A stretch of DNA of 64,000 bases from Cercis canadensis. Lineage: Eukaryota > Streptophyta > Magnoliopsida > Fabales > Fabaceae. The DNA is taken from the NCBI GenBank assembly GCA_003255065.1, contig QAOA01006321.1, positions 1 to 64,000 on the forward strand, written 5' to 3'. Under the pieces are notes generated by a model, which worked only from the letters and a program-made list of their open reading frames with translations, was not told the origin of the DNA and did no database searches. Positions 33,911 through 46,556 of this stretch are shown here, in pieces. The position numbers and the translations under genes were made by a program. Position 1 is the stretch's first letter; each line of letters opens with the position of its first letter.

Positions 33911-36650
33911 GACTATTAAATTAATTTCAACTCACCCTTGAATTAATCTCATAGTACAAATAGTTATATTTAACTACTAAAGTAATTAATCCCAACTCAT
34001 TTTTAAATTATTCTCATGACACAAATAGCTACATATGACTACTAAAGTAATCTCAAATTACATAACCCCAATCGACATGAAATTACAGGAGACTAGTACT
34101 AAGCTTGTGCAATGCAAGAGCAGATAAATTTACATTACCCAAAAACGTTTGATATAATAAACTAATGGAATAATGATTACTTGTCCTTATAACTCTGTGC
34201 AATATCGTCGTCCTGCTGGTGGGCTATGTCTAGTTGCAAGTATGTGTTATGCATGGGCAATTAGTTAAACAGTGTAATAAAATAATTAGGAAAAATAATT
34301 TATTTATTACTTTTTTAATGGGTATTGAAGATGGACTAATGTATACCCTTTGAACATATTTGAATAGTAAGAAATATATAACTGTTAAAAAATTTCAAAA
34401 AAACTTATAGCAAAGAAATGGACTTTGTGGTAAAAGTTAATAAATCCTAACAACTATCATTAAAAAAGATATAAGGGTAAAAGAATCTATATTAAGAGTA
34501 ATAAAAGTTGTACGTATGTTTTTCTTGAAAGATACTAAAATAGATTCAGTAAGAAGATTATAATATGTGTTATCAATTATACACAAAATTGTTATTAGTT
34601 ATGGAGAACTCATTGCTTCTCTCAAATTATAAAAGAAAAATAAAATGTCAATTTGTTCAAGTATTTATTATGTTATGCTGAACATGTACTAAATAGAGAT
34701 GACAGCTATTCAACTTCTTTCTAAGTGCTTTATGTAAGCTGTTTGCCCCTAATACTTGAGAACATCTAATTCATAAGTTTTATGCAGAAAAAAAAAACTG
34801 CCATCTTTGTCATCTTTACCAATAGTAATGCAACCACATAATGGAAGACAATGATGGGTAATTCTCTGAAGCGCAATCAAACATTGTCTTGGGCACACAA
34901 TTTACTGCTACCTTCCTTAGAAGAATGCCCCAAAACCAATACTCACTTGCAACTGTTGCATATAATTGTTCAGGGTGAAGAACACTTGCATACTAAAATT
35001 CGTGTATACAGATTGCAATTAGACCTTTATACAATACTAAATGATAATAATGCAGTGAAAATAATCATTCTTATTGTGGAGCAACATTATTCACTCATCA
35101 TACTTCTGCTAACGATAGAGATTAGTCCAAAATAATTTTGGAAGTTGTAATGACAATTGTTAATGAGTCCTTCAGCAAAATAAACTCCTATTCCAAAGAA
35201 GTAACCTGTTAGTGGTGCCTTAGGAGGTGGCATCCTTAGACTTGATATGATTCAATAAAAAAAAAAAAAATTAATCTTCCTAGAGAGCATGTGAAATGGA
35301 AGAAAACACCAAAAAACATATATCACCTAGAAGGATGTAAATGCTACTTGATAATCACCCAAAAAACATATAGAAGCAGGAAAACACAAGATAAGGCATA
35401 AACAAACAGATAGTGATACTGCTATAATTAGATTTATTTAGCAAAACAGCCANAAAAAAAAAAAAAAAAAAAAATCAGAACATGTGTTAGATACATACCT
35501 ATATAGAAGAGGCACCGCATGGTGGAGCAGCTTCAATGTCTGATCTCATATAAAAAACATTATATCATTGCATCATTCCCTTCTGCTGTTGCTTGGTCTA
35601 CAATATTAAGTTGACTAAAATAAGAAACATAATATATACTAAATGCAAGGGGCAGCTTTTAATTCCTTTTCTTTAATTTATTTCTTTCTTATCTTTTGTN
35701 AAAAAAAAAAAAAAAAAAATCAGAACATGTGTTAGATACATACCTATATAGAAGAGGCACCGCATGGTGGAGCAGCTTCAATGTCTGATCTCATATAAAA
35801 AACATTATATCATTGCATCATTCCCTTCTGCTGTTGCTTGGTCTACAATATTAAGTTGACTAAAATAAGAAACATAATATATACTAAATGCAAGGGGCAG
35901 CTTTTAATTCCTTTTCTTTAATTTATTTCTTTCTTATCTTTTGTGAAAAAAAAAAAAAACTTAAGTATAATTATCATAGAATGTGTGAGTTAGATTGGTG
36001 AAGTTAAATTTTTCTAGACAACTCCAATGGCATAGGTATTGCTCATGAATGAATATAACCAATTTGGCATAACTTTAAATTAGAACACACCGATAGAGTC
36101 AAAGAAAAATAATGAGAAAGTATTAGTAAAGTATGCTAAGCTTAGAATAATTAACAAGCATGGAAATTTAAATATACCCGTTCAGAGTTTCTACCTGTAA
36201 TTGAAATTATTAATACACAGAATAGAGCACAACTTATTCAATGACACCTAAGGAGCAACAACGTTTCTCTTTGAAGGGAAGAGAAAAAGAGAATGAATCA
36301 ATTACTACATAGTAGGGGAGCATTGATTGATTCCCTTTTTCTGAGGAAATCAATTACTCTGTTAGAAATCAATTTGTGTTCTGCTTTTTGTGGAGTGTCC
36401 AAGAGAGAAGAAATCTAAAGCAGTATTCCAAAATTTTAGAACTGGATTACATTTATGAATCTACCAATATATGATTTGTCATAGTAAGGCAGTGGAAATA
36501 AGAGCAAAAAAATCAAATATCAGTTTAGAATCAAAAGGTTCTCAAAGTTCTAGTAGAAAGAATCACATAGATCCTCAAAAAGCCAGGGAGAACAAAATTG
36601 ATAAAGAAAAAGATAAAAAAAATTTAAAAATTATCCACACATAGCATCAT
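33911..36650. other. Intergenic stretch with an assembly-duplicated segment, no gene recognised
   Basis: AT-rich DNA. The ORF at 34851-35135 has no recognisable motif and is not called. Between 35453 and 35955 a segment of about 235 bp occurs twice, apparently identically, with N at 35453 and 35700, again the signature of unmerged contig ends. Confidence 0.5.
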
Positions 36651-36657
36651 AAATTTC

Positions 36658-37870
36658 TCACAATTGAACCATCATTGAGTTCTCAGGCAGAACATTGGAT
36701 GAAAAAATTACTAGCTCAACCCCATCAAAATTTCCTTTCAGAGCCAAATCATTCTCTTTCATGTAATTCAACAGTCTTGTATAGGATGTTCTATGGCTGT
36801 GGAAAGCGCATCTGTAAGAGTAGACAACATAAAAATGAGAATACAATTTACAAAAGGAAGGGCATGAACACACCTATGAAGATCTTTTGCAAAGAAGTAG
36901 AGAGCAACATTGTCTTCTATAACGGACCTGTCCACAAATTGAGATGGCCAAGTACTCAAGTGAGGTAGTTCCTCTAACAAAAGAATCTCAAGAAATCTAT
37001 CCACCACTTCCAAGAACTTTAGGTGATGCCTTAGTTGAGAGGTGTGATTGAATCCCATCACAATAACTTGCAAGTCCTTCACTGCTGTGTATCTAAAATT
37101 TGCCTCTGCATGAATCATCAAACATAATTAATCTCAAAATGGCAGAGCCTACATAATTAATCTCAAGATGGCATAGCCTTTAAGTAAAACCAACTGAATA
37201 GTTAGACTCAAAAGAAAGTAAAAGGGATATACGGCCATATGTAACGATCCTCTGGAATGGCATTAGTTGCAGAAGTAATTGCCATATCAAACTGGGGCAA
37301 CTTTCTCAGTTTGGGTATTTCATTGGAAGCAAAATCACTGCATAATTTATCTGTTCTCATATCAGTGGTAGCTTCTGTAGGGCAGTCAGCTTGCCAGCTC
37401 TCATTTATTTCCTCTTCATTTGGACAATTCAAGTCTTCATGCGTATACAGTTGGTTGGTTTTAACCTATATTCCAGTTTTCCACAACTTTGAATAGCATC
37501 AAATTTATGAGAGTTGGGTCCTGAAATGATAGGTTGTTTGCAAGACATGGTTTCCTTTTCAACTTCTACTGCAGTAACGCCAGAATCAGAAGCTGGTAAG
37601 CATATTGCTGGATCACATAACTCAGGTATCATTCCCTTTAGTTGTCTTCAATTATTTTGCATAGCTAAATTTCTTCAAGGCATCAGGATGAGAATCCTTT
37701 CTTGGGCGAACCTTAGAACCAGTAGCATTTGTGTTATTTGAGCACACTATTAAACCACAGAGATTTAGACCCCATTCTAGGATCTTTTCCATTTTTATCA
37801 TTATGAAAAGCTGAATTTCTCGGAACCTTCTGCTTTTGCAGACATTCGCCCCTTGCTTGCTGTCATTTCA
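36658..37870 (-). pseudogene. AIPP2-like (PHD/SPOC-like domain) gene fragment
   Basis: On the minus strand, separate frames encode recognisable blocks of the C-terminal domain of plant AIPP2/PAIPP2-type PHD proteins. These are a PEDRYIW entry (about 37260-37230), then after a probable intron the block from about 37110 with LPHLSTWPSQF, EDNVALYFFAKDLH, and finally MKENDLALKGNFDGVELVIFSSNVLPENS. The intact family continues with a tryptophan-containing motif that is missing, because the frame ends at 36658. Upstream pieces (for example VRPRKDSHPDALKKFSYAK near 37660-37720) are followed by stops, and the frames at 37208-37432 and 37429-37632 are offset. In Arabidopsis such proteins act with BAH and CPL2 partners in transcriptional control. 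The N-terminal exons and PHD finger are not in the window, so this is a truncated pseudogene. Confidence 0.65.
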
Positions 37871-38474
37871 ATTTCAAGTCAGTAGTGTCAAATGATCTCA
37901 ACTCACACAGAGCTTGCCAAAAAAAAAGTTCAGATTTATGTTTCAGTTAAATAACCAAAACAGTAAATATAGAAACCTTGCTCTATACTACATCACATCT
38001 AGCTTCCCTCAAACAAAGCACACATGTAATCACCAAATGTTGTTAACATATCTACTATAAGCACAACACAGAAACATATGCAATATGAACTGTCATCCAG
38101 CTCAACAGTAGTTCAAAACAGAGCCTAAGAACAAAGAGGAATTTTTGTTTTCTATGACTCCTAGTATATTATAATTTTTTGATATACTGATATAGCACTC
38201 ACACTTAGGTATTGTATTTTTAACATTCTAATTCCGTCCAGTTTCAGTACATGTACCATGTGCAAGGTGGTATTGTTGAATTATGACTTCCTAGGAGGTA
38301 ATTTTCAAGATCAAGTTTTCACAAATTTGCCAAGTATTTCACATTTTGTTCTTATCAAGGGGTTTTTGGTTCTCAAATCAGATCATTTTCTACCCTACTA
38401 CCCCTTTATGTTCTGGTTTCAAATGTTCTCTACAAAATTATCTTATGATCCAGGTTAAGATTCAAAGATAAAGG

Positions 38475-39833
38475 TGATAAGCCGGTTTTATACCGCTTAT
38501 CTCGTATTATTCTTGCTTGATTTTTGTTCACTCTTGAGTATCTTAGGGTAGGTTTTCACAATTTAAGTCTCCTTTTTGTAGGTTTATGTTTTGGAAACTT
38601 TGGAAGCCACTTTGGTGCTTTTTGGTGTCAAAAAGAGCAAGTTCTGGCAAATCTGGGATGGAGGTAGTAGCTTGAGCGCTGCAGCGCCCTATGTTCAAGA
38701 ATCAGCAAACTGAAGACAGAAGATAGGGCGCTGCAGCCCCCAATATGGGCGCCACAGCGCCCACCAGGAGGCTTCAGCCCCCTATCAGGAGGCCGCAGCA
38801 CCCTCCAGGCAAAGAACTAGGGCGCCGCAGCGCCCAAACCCAAGGCTGCAGCCCCCGACGGTCAAACTCGAGATTTGACTTCTGAACTTTCTAATTTCAC
38901 TAGGACTCCTAATTTATTTTAATTCATTTTTCTCCTAAACTTCCTAAGACCTATAAATAGGACTCTTAAAGTCTAAATTAGGGTTTTACATTTTTTAGAG
39001 AAGAGGCAAGAAGAGAAAAGGATTCAAGCTTGAAGATCGAGACTTTCGGCATCGAATCGTCCCATCCCATAGTTCAATTCTTCATCTCTCTCTTGTTATT
39101 GATGTCTAATCTGTGTGTAATGTTATTTTCTGCAATTATCATGAACTAATTCCACCATCTAGGGTGGAGATGTAGCCTAGCTTAGGATGGATTGTAATTT
39201 CTAATGAATTAATCAAAGGACTTTCTTCTTAAATTGACTTCTTGATCTCCATATTTAATGCTTCTATTTGACTGACCATCAATTTAGATGAGCAGGTGAT
39301 TACAATAATACTGGAAAGTTAGTTGTGGTTGAGGACCATAGGGATTAAGAACATAAATTACATAAGAGATAGGAATATACTGTTATGGTTTATGTAGCCA
39401 TTAAAAAGAACCATAGAACGAATTGAATTATGAGATTATTCGTAATTCACTTAGGAATATAGTGGATTCATAGTTTGGGAATATATTTGTTTGACCTTGG
39501 AAAAGGCTAATAAATAACTTATGGTTCTCGGCTAGCAATTAGAGAGATTGTTGTTGATTAATGAACTAGGAATAAAGATCCAGACTAGCTACGGTGAAAT
39601 CGACATCCTAGATACTTTCTCATCATATTCGTACTCATTTTTACAACAATTATTCTTTGTTTACTGTTTTACATTTAAATATCATCATAATTCATCTATC
39701 AATTGTCTAGATAAAATTAGAATACGCATAATTTTGGTACTTAGTAGCCACAGTTTCCGTGGGACGATACTTTATCTCACTTCTTTATTACTTGATTACG
39801 GCACGTGCACTTGCGTTCACATTTTATGTAACA
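38475..39833 (+). mobile_element. Solo LTR (Ty3/gypsy, Athila/Tat-like) with perfect 5-bp target duplication
   Basis: The 1359-bp segment runs from TGATAAGCCGGTTTTATACC to ATTTTATGTAACA. Both sides are flanked by AAAGG (38470-38474 and 39834-39838). It contains CTATAAATAG near 38951 as a TATA box and the start-of-transcript-like region after it. Near the end is GGCACGTGCACTTGCG, a motif common in long LTRs of Athila/Tat-type elements. No internal coding sequence is present, so it is a solo LTR left by unequal recombination. The GC-rich region 38670-38870 carries about eight variants of a GGGCGCCGCAGCGCCC-like motif. Confidence 0.85.
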
Positions 39834-39838
39834 AAAGG

Positions 39839-41059
39839 TTAGAAAATAAAAAAGCTTAAAGAGATGAACTTAAACATTATGGAAAAACACTATCAGCATA
39901 GAAGAAAAACTCTACTGCTATGAAATTTGATCAAAGGTTACTTGTTGCCCTAAGGAGAGTAATGAACACAGGAGTATATATGTAATGAACTAGCTTAAGT
40001 TTTTGAGATAAAGTTTAAAAAATAAGAGAACTTTAACAAATGAACTATGCAACTGCTTAAGTGTAGCTCAGAGCAGAGAAAAAGAAAAGCCACAATTTCT
40101 AACACTATCAGTATAGAAGAAAAACTCCTCTTCTATGAAATATGATCCAAGCTTACCTAATTATGTAAAGAGAGTAATGAATGAAAAAATATTATAGAGG
40201 AGCTCAAAGGATGAATTGAGAATAGGACCACAAAAGCCTAATGTGCGTAGAAAAAATGTTCATTTGAAAGGTTTGGTTTTTCAAAAATTGTTTCAACTGC
40301 TTGCCTATAGCAATCTTGTTGACACTGTATTTTGTTCGAGACCTTATTTTTAATTTGTTTTATTTTATTTGAAAAAAATTATTGTAATTTAGCTTCCTTT
40401 CAACTTTATGTAAGTTTTTATTTATTAATTGTTAAGTACCTTTCAAAAAACAAAAGGAGGAAAAATGGAAATATGAGATAAACATGTAAAGCATGCTTCT
40501 TAAAAAAAAGGGAAAAGAAACAAAAGTTACATGGATAAGATTTATAGAGATAGAAGAGATATTTTGGTAATTTGTCCAAAGGGATATTTTTGAAAAAAAA
40601 AAAAACAAAAGGATAGTGTAACCCTAAATGGGCTATCACCATCCATTTCAAAATGAAGGAATAGAGTTCCTTCTTAGTACAAGACTAAAAGAGAAGGTGA
40701 AATAAAAAAAAATAAAAATAAAAAAGAGCAAAGGGAAGAGAGGCCTACAAATGGAAGATAAAGAGTTAGAGAGAAAAGAAGAAAAAGACAAAAAGGTATG
40801 TGAGAGCATGGGAAAAAAGAAATAAAAAAGGATAAAGAAAGGGGAGACCCAACGAGTAAAGGCATGAAAGAGAGAAATAGAGGGAGAACAAGAGAGAATA
40901 GAGAAGAGAGAAAGAGAGTTCTAAACTAGAGAAGGAAAACCGAGAGTGAAAAAACAAAGAGAGCAAGGAGGAGAACTGTAGATACCATAACTTTTGCCCA
41001 TATTCAAATGCCCATTTCAGCAAAGATCCATAACACCAAAGGCTCAAACTAAAGCTACC
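39839..41059. other. Intergenic stretch with purine-rich tract
   Basis: From about 40440 to 40985 the plus strand is almost only purine (GAGAGAAAGAGAAAA-type). The long pyrimidine-side ORFs there are low-complexity artefacts. No gene is recognised. Confidence 0.6.
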
Positions 41060-41751
41060 ATTAGCATATTACTATCATATCATTTAGCGCCCTATAAATA
41101 ACCTCTCCGTTATAGGTATAAGACTTTTGATTCTTCAGACCCACCTAACTTAATCTTCGAAGGCCGAAACTCAAAACTTGGCCCCTTAGTTCTTTTCACT
41201 TGTGGAGATCATCGGACTCGTCGTTCCACCTGACCTCAAGCTCAACTCAGGCATTGTCATTTGACGTTGTATGTGGGAAACAAAGTCTTTTTCCTTACAA
41301 ATAAATCTCTTTGAATGATTTTGAGTCGAGCGCCATGGATGTTGATAACCCATCTATCCCAACCAATCCTTCCCTTGTCCAAGAAAGCATCCTTACACCC
41401 ACCAGAGACCCACTCACACTACAAACCAACCCAAGAGCACCACCCTAAATCCGTCTACCTATATTCAGCCCAGAGACCGCTGGAGATGTCCCATCTCGGG
41501 AAATCCTTCCAAACCAGCTAGGTGATACCTTAAATTTCTTACTGCAAGAAATTCAATCTTTGAAGCAAGAAAGAATAACAGATAAAGCGGAGATAGCCGA
41601 GTTCAAGAGGTTGGAGAGTCTTAGAGAAGTCAAATCCTTGGACGAATCACTGCTCTACCAGCCATCTGGCCATGCACCCCTGAGTGAGTCACCATGCAGA
41701 AGAGACCTACCTACAAATCTTTTGAGCAGCTCTAAAGCCTCTAAAGTCACC
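41060..41751 (+). mobile_element. Fragment of an LTR retrotransposon 5' end (LTR plus gag start), tentative
   Basis: CTATAAATAAC at 41091 looks like an LTR TATA box. Proline/threonine-rich coding-like DNA follows from an ATG at 41336 (MDVDNPSIPTNPSL), broken by TAA at about 41447. It resumes as a charged coiled-coil-like stretch (LQEIQSLKQERITDKAEIAEFKRL) typical of the N-terminal part of plant gag or of related non-autonomous elements. It ends abruptly where block B begins at 41752. No capsid, pol or second LTR is visible. The call is inference from composition and layout. Confidence 0.35.
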
Positions 41752-43534
41752 AAGCATTCGTGGAACTCGCAGCGAGCCCTTAGGTCTGCCTCTTGGTGTC
41801 CCCTTTGGTGTGCTATTTACCTCTTCATCGCTTGACATTTCTACACCATCACCTAATTCTTCTGCAACCCGCAAGGTTCATCTCGCTGCAGCTTGCATCT
41901 TCGAAGCTTCATATAATTCATCTTTTTCCTTTGCTCCATATTGTGTTGTTCTCTCGTTTTCAGTCACGTATTCTGGGTTTTGATAATAATAGAGATACAT
42001 ATCAGTTTGGTTTTTAAGGTGATAGAAAACAAACATTTGTTTTAAGGACAAGAAAGAAACTCCTAAAATAGTATAAAACTGTTTGTTATACGCGGTAGGA
42101 TAACTATTTGATTAGGCAAAGTTTGTTTCAGTTTTCTAGTTTTACTTTATTTGCAATTTTTTTTTCTAATAACAAAAAATGCTATTTATATTAGCTTGGT
42201 CTTTAATTAGAACTTTTTATTATTAGGATAAGTATCTTGTAGAGTATTACAGGGTGGAGATTCTGTATCCACAAACTATATATGTTCCTTTCCTTGTGTC
42301 TCATATCATGAATACTATTATGCTCATGTAATTTCACATCATAAAAAAGTTAAAGTATATGGGGATTCTATGATACCACATAGGTATGTCATATCACACT
42401 AACGTGGTAAACATATATAATTTTCATATTTTATTAGATATAAAATATAATTTATTTTATTTTCTCAAACAAACTTGAAAACAATTTACTTATACACATG
42501 TCATTTACATATTGACTATTCTCATATGGTATGACATATCACACAAATACTAAAAGTATCTAAAAAACCTCCGTATAGTATATTACTTCCAATATGGACA
42601 AGATAAATTTTCATGTTCTATTATGGTATTTAGCTTTCAGTAAAAGAAGACCGTGTTTGGATTGAATTTAATTAGAAGGACAAAAAATTGTCTTCTATTA
42701 CAAAATTTAGGTAAGCAACTTATGTTCATATGTTGTTCTCAAACTTGTTTCACCCAGTATATAGTTATGTACAGGATGAGGTAAACGTAATAAAGTATAT
42801 CTTTTGGTCTATTTCNGTTCATATCTTGTTCTCAAACTTGTTTCACCCAGTATATAGTTATGTACAGGATGAGGTAAACGTAATAAAGTATATCTTTTGG
42901 TCTATTTCGTGATTAGATTTGAATATCCTAAGATGAGATATGTATTTTAAAGAGTAAAATATAAATATATTCACCATTAACATAATTAATAACTAATTAA
43001 GATCATTAGATATCACTCTATTAAATGTAGTTTTAAAAAATAATGAGACTCATATTTTCTCTCTTTTTAATTATACATCACCTTATTAAGTGTCATCTTT
43101 TTAGAAAAATTCAACGGAAGTCTCCAAGTTTTTGGAATTTTTGTAAGCAATTAGTTATTTAGTTCAACTAGTACTCTAGACAAGAGATAAACCAAAGGAA
43201 AGCATCACATCACCTAGAAAAGAGAAATTTAAGAGGAAATTTTTTTGTTTTTATCTTCTCTCGTAGGTCCACCGCCGGATTCAGCAGAAATTCACCAAGT
43301 CCATGGATCCAAAAATTGAATGTACCAAGTACTCACCACGCATCAACATCAACATTAGCAAAGCGGATCCAAAAGTTGAATGTACCAATTACTCACCACG
43401 CATCAACATCAACATTAGCAAAATGGATCCAAGAGTTGAATGTACCAATTACCAATTACTCACCATGCATCAACATCAACATTAGCAAAATGGATCCAAA
43501 AGTTGAATGTACCAAGCACTCACCACGCATCAAA
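41752..43534 (+). repeat. Block B, left part, of the segmental duplication
   Basis: This matches block A from 27787 onward: the AT-hook ORF tail (here frame-broken), the 1.3-kb spacer including GTTTGTTATACGCGGTAGGA, and the start of the minisatellite (43300-43534). A lone N at 42816 separates two copies of a 90-bp sequence also present once in block A, so that doubling is probably artefactual. The block continues at 49698 after the retrotransposon. Confidence 0.85.
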
Positions 43535-43716
43535 TGGTACGTACCAGAATAACTACTACTAAAGGATGCTTTTATTAATTGATTATTTTACTAGTACATA
43601 CGTAGGTCTATATATAGACCCACCTGCTAGAGTCCTCTATCTTAACCTTTGAGAGCTTTATCTATAGATACTTACAGTTAGGCTTCCTAACTCTAGTACT
43701 GATACGGCGCATATCA
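43535..43716 (-). repeat. 3' LTR of the Ty3/gypsy element
   Basis: 182 bp from TGGTACGTACCAGAATAAC to GGCGCATATCA (plus strand), with TG...CA ends. Compared with the 5' LTR it lacks about 48 bp (TACTACAAGAGTC...CATCTCAAC). The polyprotein stop codon TGA is formed by the first three bases of this LTR on the minus strand. Confidence 0.92.
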
Positions 43717-45630
43717 TTCCTCCCCTCTTGGGAAGCATCCTTGTCCTCAAGGATAAGATTAGGAAACTCGTGTTGCATGGTTGAAACTAACTCCCACGTG
43801 GCTTCATCAGGAGATAGCTGTCTAATGAGCTATCGAGGCTCCTCAAATTAGTTAAAGTTTAAGGTCGGTTACCTAAGCTACTTGTAGCATAAGGCAGCCC
43901 TAAGTCAAACCAAAGAATTGTTCTATTTAGTGAATCAGTTTTAAGAACATATAAACAGGGGGGTTTTGTTTGTTTAAGTGTTTAACAGAAATTAATTGTA
44001 AGTGGTAACCCTAAAGGAAAACAATCAATCCAAGCCTTAACTGATTCTGATTTTAATCCATCATTGATTTCCAATGATCCATTCAATTATTAACTATGTT
44101 CTTGGCCTTTAAAACATATCAAGAAGCCTCTCAATGTTCTATGGATGTCCACTGGTTAAGCAACCAGAATTCGGTTCAACAGGAGACTTAATGAATTAAG
44201 CAAACATTTAAGTCCAGTTTAACCTAAGTCCAGAATTCAGCCAAGGTAATTAATTCATCCAAGCTTAGAACCATTAATTAACCATACAATCCTCTTTTAT
44301 CACATGCAAACAGAATATGAAAATCCAAATCCGAATTAAGCAATTCAAACAGAATATTTCAGAGGATTGAAAGAACTTGATTAACAACTAAATGAATAAC
44401 AACAACACATAATCTCAAAACCAATAATCAGAACAGCCAAAACCTGGATTGATTTGATGAATTAGCCCTCCATGGACAAGAGAAGCCAAGTTCTTACAAA
44501 ATATCTAGAGAAAAAACTTAAGGACTAAGGAAAGTTCAAAAGCTGTCTAAAATATCTAAATGACTTGATTATCATTTTCGGCTGCTCCTTTCTGAAGATA
44601 TAGACCTCCAAAATTATATGCACACCCAAATTGCCCTTAGGGCACACTTGTTCCCATGGGCCTTAGCTTTAATTGGGCTTTGGTTTGGGCTTATTTGGAC
44701 TTGTCATGAGGAAGTTAGGCACATTTAAGTGCCAATAGGTTTCTGGAACCATCAGCCAACTTCGACAGCAAATAAGACCATCTTCAATATAGAATCTAGT
44801 TAACTGGTCTTCATAACAATTGAAGCTCTGTCTATTAGATTTCCAATGGTACCAGTTTCAAGTCCATATGACATCTACAGCTCAAGTTATGGTCCAAACA
44901 CTGCATGTAGGTCACGATCCTACGACAGCATGTCTTCTCTGGCTTCCAGGCTGCATATGACCTTCTGGACGTCCGAATTGGCTTTGGATCCCTGAATGAG
45001 AGTTGTAGATAATCCTCTCAGCTTTCCTAAAGGGTAAGAATCGAAATTGTTAGACATCCAGAACTCAAGATATGCACGAAACATAGAGACAACATAAAAT
45101 GCTCAGTATTGCTGGAAATTGCAATTAGGCACAAATGGATCCAAAGTCATCAAATGATGTCCAAGTCTACTCAATTCAGCCCAAAAGAGATTTAAAAGAC
45201 TAAGTATGAGGAATAACTATTGTATAAAAAGTGTGTTCATCACTGCCTCCATTTGACTAAGCCTTCTTGCACTGTACGTGTCCCATGCTGCACATTGCGA
45301 AACTGAATTATGTGCTATGGTTGCAATGAAAGTGAGCCACTGTCATTGATAGGTAAGTGAATGGTCTCCGCTGGTGCTGCTCCAGTACTGACGTGAGCTT
45401 TGAGGAAGGACACATGAAACACTGGATGAACACGGGATCCCTCAGGCAATGCTAAACGATATGCAACCTTGTCTACCTGTTCTATAACTTTGTACGGACC
45501 ATAAAACTTGTTGGCTAGCTTCTAGTAAGCTCAACGAAACACCGTGGCTTGTCTAAAGGGCTGCAACTTCAAAAACACCTATTGCCCAACTTCGAACTCC
45601 ACATCACGCCTATGTTTATTTGCTCACTGC
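43717..45630 (-). pseudogene. Integrase C-terminal region and chromodomain, split by an insertion
   Basis: On the minus strand the integrase C-terminal [21 protein letters not shown] and [10 protein letters not shown] motifs lie at about 45500-45380. They lead to an in-frame stop and then VQEGLVKWRQ near 45270-45243. The rest of the chromodomain, LSPDEATWELVSTMQHEFP, is found at about 43820-43760. The two parts join cleanly if 43821-45242 is removed. The frame then runs through the polypurine tract and ends at the LTR. Confidence 0.8.
43821..45242. mobile_element. Nested 1.42-kb insertion in the chromodomain, possible solo LTR
   Basis: The inserted sequence separates the adjacent chromodomain codons for KWRQ and LSPDEATWE and leaves CTG on both sides (43818-43820, 45243-45245). 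Its ends can also be read as TG (43819) and CA (45242), as in an LTR, but no clean 5-bp duplication is present. The interior has no long ORF and contains GTATAAAAAGTGTG close to the right end. The class is uncertain; a solo LTR is the best guess. Confidence 0.6.
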
Positions 45631-46556
45631 CTCATTTTATTGCGAGCGACCTCCAGTTGTTCCTTAAGACGCTGCAAAACTTGATCACGGTCCTCCAAGT
45701 CTTTTTCTACTTCCCCTACTGCAGTGGCACCAAATTGATAGTGAATTATCCTAGAGGGTAACTGGCCATAAACCACCTCAAATGGGGTCATTTTAGTGGA
45801 TTCATGCCAATTCGTGTTGTACCAATATTTTGCCCATGGTAGGAATTTGACCCATGCTAAGGGGTGTTGACTCACGAAACAACAGAGGTATTGTTTGACA
45901 CATCAATTCACCACCTCAGTTTGTATGCAGTGCTGGTCTTAAGTTTGGTGCATTGAAGATGGAAATATTCTTTCCAAAAATATGAGAGAAAAACTGGGTC
46001 TATCACTCACGATGGCTTGTGGCAATCCATGAAGTTTCACCACCCCTTCTATAAACGTTTCAGCTACTTTTCTGGCTGTGTAGGGGTGCGCCAATGTCAT
46101 GAAATGACTATACTTGCTCAAGCGATCAACCACCACAAATATGATGTCTTTCCCCATGGACCTTGGTAACCCTTCAATAAAATCCATGCTAACCTCTTCC
46201 TAAATCTAGTTGGGCACATTCAGAGGTTGTAACAACCCAGCCGGGCTGGGGTGGTCACTCTTGTTGTGCTGGCAGACTTCACAGGTAGCAACGAAGTGGT
46301 GAATGGATTTGTGCATGCCATCCCAATAGTAGTCTCGCTTCACTCGTTGGTATGTACGCTAGTCTCCTACATGCCCGCCCATGACAGAACCATGATATTC
46401 TTTTATTACTTGATGCGTGAGTAGGTGGTTTGAGGGCAACACTAGGCGCCCATTATACCAGAGGACCCCGTGTTGGAAGTGAAAGTGCCGTGACATTGGC
46501 TCGCCGCTTTGGATTTGTTGACGCCATTGCAAGAGATAGGCATCTTGTTTGTTCAA
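45624..46556 (-). pseudogene. Retrotransposon integrase (zinc-binding and catalytic core), broken
   Basis: Minus-strand pieces in order: a linker ending GVLWYNGRLVLPSNH with the HHCC-region histidines (about 46430-46360), then the core MDFIEGLPRSMGKD-IIFVVVDRLSKYSHF with the first catalytic Asp (46187-46060). A later segment holds AKYWYNTNWHESTKMTPFEVVYG (about 45840-45760). Stops and frame changes near 45940 and 46350 inactivate it. Confidence 0.85.

Noticed and set aside
34851-35135. 94-codon ORF
   Set aside because: No recognisable domain or supporting splice context.
40418-41047. Minus-strand ORFs of 63-93 codons rich in Phe, Leu and Ser
   Set aside because: They are translations of a purine-only tract with low complexity in every frame; no conserved motif.
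43303-43552. ORFs of 60 and 78 codons
   Set aside because: They read through the minisatellite; the peptide repeats simply mirror the DNA repeat.
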